Notes under the pieces: model-generated
Told to the model about the DNA's origin: nothing
Database searches by the model: none
Seen by the model: the letters and a program-made list of their open reading frames with translations, nothing else
Part shown: positions 59,786 through 64,000 of the stretch, piece after piece
Layout of the letters: each line of letters starts with the position of its first letter
Numbering within the stretch: position 1 is the stretch's first letter
Position numbers and translations under genes: made by a program
Source of the DNA: an uncultured Lachnospiraceae bacterium
Lineage (GTDB): Bacteria; Bacillota; Clostridia; Lachnospirales; Lachnospiraceae
DNA: 64,000 bases
Assembly (NCBI GenBank): GCA_910583605.1
Contig: CAJTXN010000001.1
Location: forward strand, 620,001-684,000
Direction: 5' to 3'

Positions 59786-61495
59786 TTATTTTAAGATTAC
59801 TATGGCATGCGGCGGAAGAACAATGGTATCGCCTACCTGATACGGCTGTTCTTCTCCGGTTGTCAATATTCCCTGAATACAGGTATAACCGTATACGCTT
59901 CTCGGCACTTCTGCATATGCCGTCTCTGTCGGGCTTGTATTGGCAAGCACAACTATTTTGCTTCCTTCATAGGTTTTTGTCATTGCACTGATCTTCTCAT
60001 CCGTTACTTCACTGATATGGGCAACCTCTCCTCTGGCCAGTTCCGGGAAAATATTTCTCAGTTTCACGGACTGTTTCACATAACTCAGAATCGAGTTTTT
60101 ATCTGCCAGCTGTTCTTCCACGGATGGGAAACGGTTGATGACCATGTTTTTATCCATGTTTATCGGACCATTACACTGGCCGGTTGTATCCGTAGAGGAC
60201 CAAATCATCGGAGAACGCTTATTTTCATCGGCTTCCACTCCTCCCAGACCGATTTCATCTCCATAATATATATAGGTGCTTCCATTGGAAATTCCCATCA
60301 GACCATGGGCAAACTTAATTTTATCTTCGTTAAATCCAAGATAATGAGCCGGCCGGTTCAGGTCGTGATTGCTTAAAAACAATGCCATTGCTCCGGTATC
60401 GGAATATTCCCTGACAGACTCCATGGACTTGATCAGTGAATTTGTAAAATAATCACCGTTATAAGTTGCCGTATTGGTTCCCTGGGCAATCATGGTGTAG
60501 ACACCGTCATGGCTGCTGTAACTGAAATCAAATGCGCCATCGATTCCGCTCTCATAATAAGATGCATAATCTGCGGTCCATGTTTCTCCAACAATATAAG
60601 CTTCCGGATTCACACTCTTCACATAACCGTTAAACCATTTTAATACTTCCACATTCTTCGCCGTATTTCCGGAAAAATATTCTTTTGCGGCATCCAGACG
60701 GAAACCGTCTGCACCCAGATCCAGCCAGTATTTAACGATGGCTTCAAATTCTGCCCTGACATCCGGATTATCCAGATTCAGATCCGGCATAGATTGGGAA
60801 AATACACCCTCATAATAATAATCGGAAGTTCCGACTTTATAATAATTGCCTCCCGGATTCTCCTTTACAAATGTATAGTAATTTACATATTTGCAATCCG
60901 CTGCATTGGGTTCCTGTCCTTCCGGAAGCTGTTCCAGATATTTTCTTGCCTCCTGAAACCATGGATGTCCAATGGAGGAATGATTCATCACAAGGTCAAC
61001 AATGATCTTAATTCCTCTCTTATCACATTCTTCGGCCAGTTTTTTGAAATCCTCTGTTGTACCGTAGGCATTATCCACGGCACAATAGTCTGTTACATCA
61101 TATTTATGATAAGACGGCGACGGACTGATGGGCATCAGCCAGATTCCGTTACAGCCTAAATCGGTATCCGTTTCCTGATTTCCATCGTTTATGTAATCCA
61201 ACTTATCAATCACGCCCTGCAGATCACCCATTCCGTCTCCATCACTGTCATAAAACGAACCGACAAAAATCTCATAAAAGCTCCTGTTGTTATCATCAAT
61301 AACATTCTGCGTGGAAGCCAGATTTGCCTCAACTTCTTCACCTTCTAATTTAACAGTGGTTGCTTCTTCCGTAGTAGTCTCGGCTCCGGCCGTTCCCGAA
61401 GTTGTTTTATTGTCATCCGATTTCCCGCAGGCAGTAAAAATAAATGAGGTACACAGCGCAAAAGCAAACGTTTTGGCTAACAATTTTTTTCTCAT
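59786..61495 (-). CDS. Lipoprotein GH13 alpha-amylase-type glycosidase
   Basis: 569 residues with a lipobox FTAC, giving acylated C23, then a Thr/Glu linker. GH13 signatures: KIIVDLVMNHSS, GADGFRLDAAKEYF with the nucleophile, YIVGETWTAD with the acid and FLSNHDLNRP with the third Asp. DSDGDGMGDLQGVIDKLDYI may bind calcium. It has no starch module and sits on the outer membrane face, so it probably trims oligosaccharides released by the larger secreted amylase. Substrate range is uncertain. Confidence 0.9.
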   Translation of the reverse strand: MRKKLLAKTFAFALCTSFIFTACGKSDDNKTTSGTAGAETTTEEATTVKLEGEEVEANLASTQNVIDDNNRSFYEIFVGSFYDSDGDGMGDLQGVIDKLDYINDGNQETDTDLGCNGIWLMPISPSPSYHKYDVTDYCAVDNAYGTTEDFKKLAEECDKRGIKIIVDLVMNHSSIGHPWFQEARKYLEQLPEGQEPNAADCKYVNYYTFVKENPGGNYYKVGTSDYYYEGVFSQSMPDLNLDNPDVRAEFEAIVKYWLDLGADGFRLDAAKEYFSGNTAKNVEVLKWFNGYVKSVNPEAYIVGETWTADYASYYESGIDGAFDFSYSSHDGVYTMIAQGTNTATYNGDYFTNSLIKSMESVREYSDTGAMALFLSNHDLNRPAHYLGFNEDKIKFAHGLMGISNGSTYIYYGDEIGLGGVEADENKRSPMIWSSTDTTGQCNGPINMDKNMVINRFPSVEEQLADKNSILSYVKQSVKLRNIFPELARGEVAHISEVTDEKISAMTKTYEGSKIVVLANTSPTETAYAEVPRSVYGYTCIQGILTTGEEQPYQVGDTIVLPPHAIVILK

Positions 61496-61555
61496 TTCAA
61501 TCCTTCCTTTCGCATTGTATTTTCTATCCTATTATCCTATATTTCACATCATTAT

Positions 61556-62122
61556 TCAAGCATTATTCTGCATATATTTTTCTTTATAAGTAAAGGCGGA
61601 AGTTGTCATATATACCAGCAGCATCAGATTTACAACCATTTCAAATATCTGGAACGTCATGGCAAATTCCGAAACGGCAAAGGTAATGGCAACATACTGG
61701 CAGGCAGTGCATAATACTTTTACCATCAGCAGGGTGTTGATTCTCTTTACCTGAAACCGCTGGTTCAATCCCTGTAAACCGGAGAGCAGCCTGATATACA
61801 TATAGATTGCCAGAATTCCCAGTATATCTGTAACAAGGGCAGCCGTCCATGCCGCATAAACACCAAGATCCGAAACAATACCATATAAATCCAGAAGACA
61901 GCAGATATAGGTAATGACAGCCGATACAACGAACAGCAGGAGTCCCTGCTTAGCTGCTGCCTGAAAGTCCGGGGTTTCTCCATGCCGCTTCTGCATTCTC
62001 CAGACTCCATAGACCAGAATGGCATAACCGATAAAATCCGGCAGTAAATCAAACTGTATATTTTCAACACCAAGCACCACATCAAAGAGAATAAAGATAA
62101 ATGCCACAACAAATTTAATCAT
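61556..62122 (-). CDS. Integral membrane protein of unknown function
   Basis: 188 residues with about six transmembrane segments. Starts 7 bp after the ECF S-component gene and so is part of its operon. The first helices read IKFVVAFIFILFDVVLGV and FIGYAILVYGVWRM. Not recognised; it may be the transmembrane coupling subunit, but the family motifs of EcfT (such as the Ala-Arg-Gly signatures) are absent. Confidence 0.65.
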   Translation of the reverse strand: MIKFVVAFIFILFDVVLGVENIQFDLLPDFIGYAILVYGVWRMQKRHGETPDFQAAAKQGLLLFVVSAVITYICCLLDLYGIVSDLGVYAAWTAALVTDILGILAIYMYIRLLSGLQGLNQRFQVKRINTLLMVKVLCTACQYVAITFAVSEFAMTFQIFEMVVNLMLLVYMTTSAFTYKEKYMQNNA

Positions 62123-62129
62123 ATGAACC

Positions 62130-62774
62130 TCATTTCCGCACAGATTGTGCTACATTTTCCGGACTTTCAAGTCCAAATTTCTTTCTCACACGCATTAATT
62201 TCCTGCCAACGGGTTTTCTCAAAACCATCATAAAAATAACATTGGAGCCTGCATATATAACGGTAAACGGCAGTGACGTCAGCAGCGCCGTTAAATATCT
62301 GGAGCCGTTCAGATATCCGTCGATCCACAACACCGTATAGATATCCATTAGCAGAGAGTAAACGGCTCCGGCAGCAGCCGAATACAGGTACAGGCCAGAC
62401 CGGTGGTTCCGCAGGAACCCGGAGCCGATACCGGCGATTCCTCCGATGATTCCCCAGACCATCATCTGAAACGGTGTCCATGCACCCTGTCCAAAGTAAA
62501 TATTCGAAATCAATGCTGTCAGGGAACCGGTTAAAAATCCTGCCTCTTTTCCAAAATATATGCCTGAAATGATAACCACTGCCGTTACCGGTTTAAAGCC
62601 GGGCAGTACTGCAAATATCAGTCTGCCGGTAACGGAAAGTGCGGTTAAAACGCTTATAACCACCAACAGTCTGAAATCCTGTTTCTTTTTTTCCAGCATC
62701 ACAAAAAACTGCCGAAATGCAAGCATCAGTATTACCATTACGATTCCATAAACCACTGCCAGATGAAATCTCAT
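62130..62774 (-). CDS. ECF transporter S component (substrate-binding membrane subunit)
   Basis: 214 residues with about six transmembrane helices. The segment SVTGRLIFAVLPGFKPVTAV then IISGIYFGKEAGFLTG and FGQGAWTPFQMMVWG resembles a clostridial S-component group linked to vitamin or corrinoid uptake. The substrate cannot be told from sequence here. It overlaps the ATPase gene by 4 nt (ATGA). Confidence 0.8.
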   Translation of the reverse strand: MRFHLAVVYGIVMVILMLAFRQFFVMLEKKKQDFRLLVVISVLTALSVTGRLIFAVLPGFKPVTAVVIISGIYFGKEAGFLTGSLTALISNIYFGQGAWTPFQMMVWGIIGGIAGIGSGFLRNHRSGLYLYSAAAGAVYSLLMDIYTVLWIDGYLNGSRYLTALLTSLPFTVIYAGSNVIFMMVLRKPVGRKLMRVRKKFGLESPENVAQSVRK

Positions 62775-64000
62775 GTTCCCACTTCCTTATACTTCTCATA
62801 GTAATTCAGCAGCTCATCTGCCTGAGAAACGGTAATCCTTTTTCCTGCTGCCTTTCTCAGAATCCGGCCGGTATAAGTAGTGAAATAAGTATTATGCTCA
62901 AAAAATTCCACCGGTTCAGATGTGCCGAATATCTCACCATCAAAAATCATGGAACAGTAATCCCCGTATTCCGCTGCAAATTCTATATCATGGGTCACCA
63001 TCAAAATCGTTTTTCCCTGAGAAAGCAAATCCTTCAACACCTGTCCGAATTCTTCTTTAGATACTGCATCCATTCCTTTTGTCGGTTCATCCAGTAAAAT
63101 AATTTCCGCCCGGGATAATAATATCTTCATCAAAGCTGCCTTTTGTATTTCCCCGCCGCTCAAATCATAGGGATGCATATGGTACAGGTTCCCAAGTCCC
63201 AGCCGTCCTTCATATTGTTTAATCAGTTCTTCCGTCTCCTGCTTTGTCCTGCCGTTTTGATATCCTGTATCCAGAAAATCCTCATAAACCGTTTCTTTCA
63301 AAAACATAAACTGCGGTGTCTGACACATATAAGCGACACTCTGTCTGTCCATATGCCCCCGGTACGGCTTATATAGTCCGCCGATTACCGAAAGCAGTGT
63401 GGATTTTCCTGAACCGTTCCCTCCCAGAAGACAGTGAAGGGTATTCTGCAGTACGGTCAGTCCGGCCCCCCGTAATATATCTTTGCCGTTTTTTTCATAG
63501 CGGAACCATATATTTTTAAACTGCAATCCTGCCAGAGTTTTCGTTTTTATCCGAGAACCCTTCGTTCTGACAGCTTTATGATTCCCGGATAAATCTTCAT
63601 CCAGTTTCTTAAGAAGTTCCATATTATAATGGCTGTTCAGATACCGGACCGCTTCTTTGACATTCAGCGGACATGCCCCCGCCGTGCTTCTGTCAGCAAA
63701 CAGCCGGACTGCCGAAGGCAGTGCTTTTATCATGCCGTATCCGGAATTCCCCTGTTTCAAAACATCGTATAACTCTTCCGGTTTCTCATCCGCAATCAGA
63801 TTTCCGTCTTCCAGAACCAGTACCCGGTCCGCCAGTGAGAAAATATCCTCCAGATTATGTTCTGCCATCAGAATGGTAATTCCGTAAGTCTCAGATAATT
63901 TCCGAATCATATTGATAAATTCTTCTGCCGCAATCCGGTCCAGTTTCGAAACCGGCTCGTCCAGCAGCACCACCAAAGGCTCCGTTACCAGTACCGCCGC
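62771..64000 (-). CDS. Tandem ABC ATPase of an ECF transporter (N-terminus outside window)
   Basis: The frame is open to base 64000, so the first ATPase half is cut. What remains: the Walker B of half one (VVLLDEPVSKLDRIAAEEF) and its H-loop (ILMAEHNLEDIF), a linker, and a complete second half with Walker A LLGGNGSGKSTLLSVIGGLY, signature LSGGEIQKAALMKILL, Walker B IILLDEPTKGMDAVS and H-loop VTHDIEFAAEYGD. Two ATPases in one chain drive ECF transport together with the S component just downstream. Confidence 0.85.
   Translation of the reverse strand, partial: AAVLVTEPLVVLLDEPVSKLDRIAAEEFINMIRKLSETYGITILMAEHNLEDIFSLADRVLVLEDGNLIADEKPEELYDVLKQGNSGYGMIKALPSAVRLFADRSTAGACPLNVKEAVRYLNSHYNMELLKKLDEDLSGNHKAVRTKGSRIKTKTLAGLQFKNIWFRYEKNGKDILRGAGLTVLQNTLHCLLGGNGSGKSTLLSVIGGLYKPYRGHMDRQSVAYMCQTPQFMFLKETVYEDFLDTGYQNGRTKQETEELIKQYEGRLGLGNLYHMHPYDLSGGEIQKAALMKILLSRAEIILLDEPTKGMDAVSKEEFGQVLKDLLSQGKTILMVTHDIEFAAEYGDYCSMIFDGEIFGTSEPVEFFEHNTYFTTYTGRILRKAAGKRITVSQADELLNYYEKYKEVGT

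Noticed and set aside
59781..59799. Terminator after the lipoprotein amylase
   Set aside because: A TAATCTTA/TAAGATTA stem is present but overlaps the stop codon and lacks a T-run.

Overview
The window looks like the chromosome of an anaerobic Firmicute of the Lachnospiraceae type (inference from gene families and promoter style; no 16S gene is present). Moderate GC, strong GGAGG ribosome sites, many near-consensus sigma-A promoters (TTGACA-17-TATAAT), PolC, ATP-dependent PEP carboxykinase, a CBM26-bearing extracellular amylase, DUF6273 and DUF4956 families and ECF vitamin transport all fit a gut clostridium. No rRNA, tRNA, CRISPR array, insertion sequence or origin was recognised.

Layout. 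1-9504 (+): the distal end of a phage tail and lysis cassette (tape measure C-terminus, small tail proteins, baseplate hub-like protein, fibre-like protein, amidase) ending at a strong bidirectional terminator. 9618-22775 (-): one long envelope and translation operon: small membrane protein, bactofilin, pyrH, frr, uppS, cdsA, dxr, rseP, ispG, polC and a nuclease-like gene. 23000-24700 (-): pckA. 25095-34208 (-): galM, yfbR, a PAS-GGDEF-EAL protein, topB, glmS, a GlmU-like acyltransferase and an HD-GYP protein, probably one transcript. 34374-36656 (-): iscS, iscU and an Rrf2 regulator with its own promoter and a palindrome over its -35. 36735-38174: an AT-rich island with a DUF6273 lipoprotein and a possible 22-residue peptide gene.

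38175-41792 (-): response regulator, histidine kinase, VTC polyphosphate polymerase and DUF4956 membrane protein in one operon. Divergent from it at 42028-43290 (+) is a CheY-like protein followed by a fusion of helical MshEN-like repeats to a CheX-like domain. Then come thrC, a SleB-type wall hydrolase, an AP2-like DNA-binding protein (+), a secreted three-CBM26 amylase, a SUKH protein joined to leuCD, a divergent LysR regulator, an ECF sigma factor with a membrane beta-propeller protein, a frame-disrupted small gene, ilvC-ilvN, two small unknown proteins, a lipoprotein amylase, and an ECF vitamin transporter module that runs off the right edge.

The parts most worth following up are the CheY plus MshEN-like/CheX-like pair, the two-component/VTC/DUF4956 operon, the PD-(D/E)XK-like gene at the end of the polC operon, the 32-nt element shared by two intergenic regions, the small peptide candidate in the AT-rich island, the small gene interrupted at a T7 run next to ilvC, and the sigma/beta-propeller pair.
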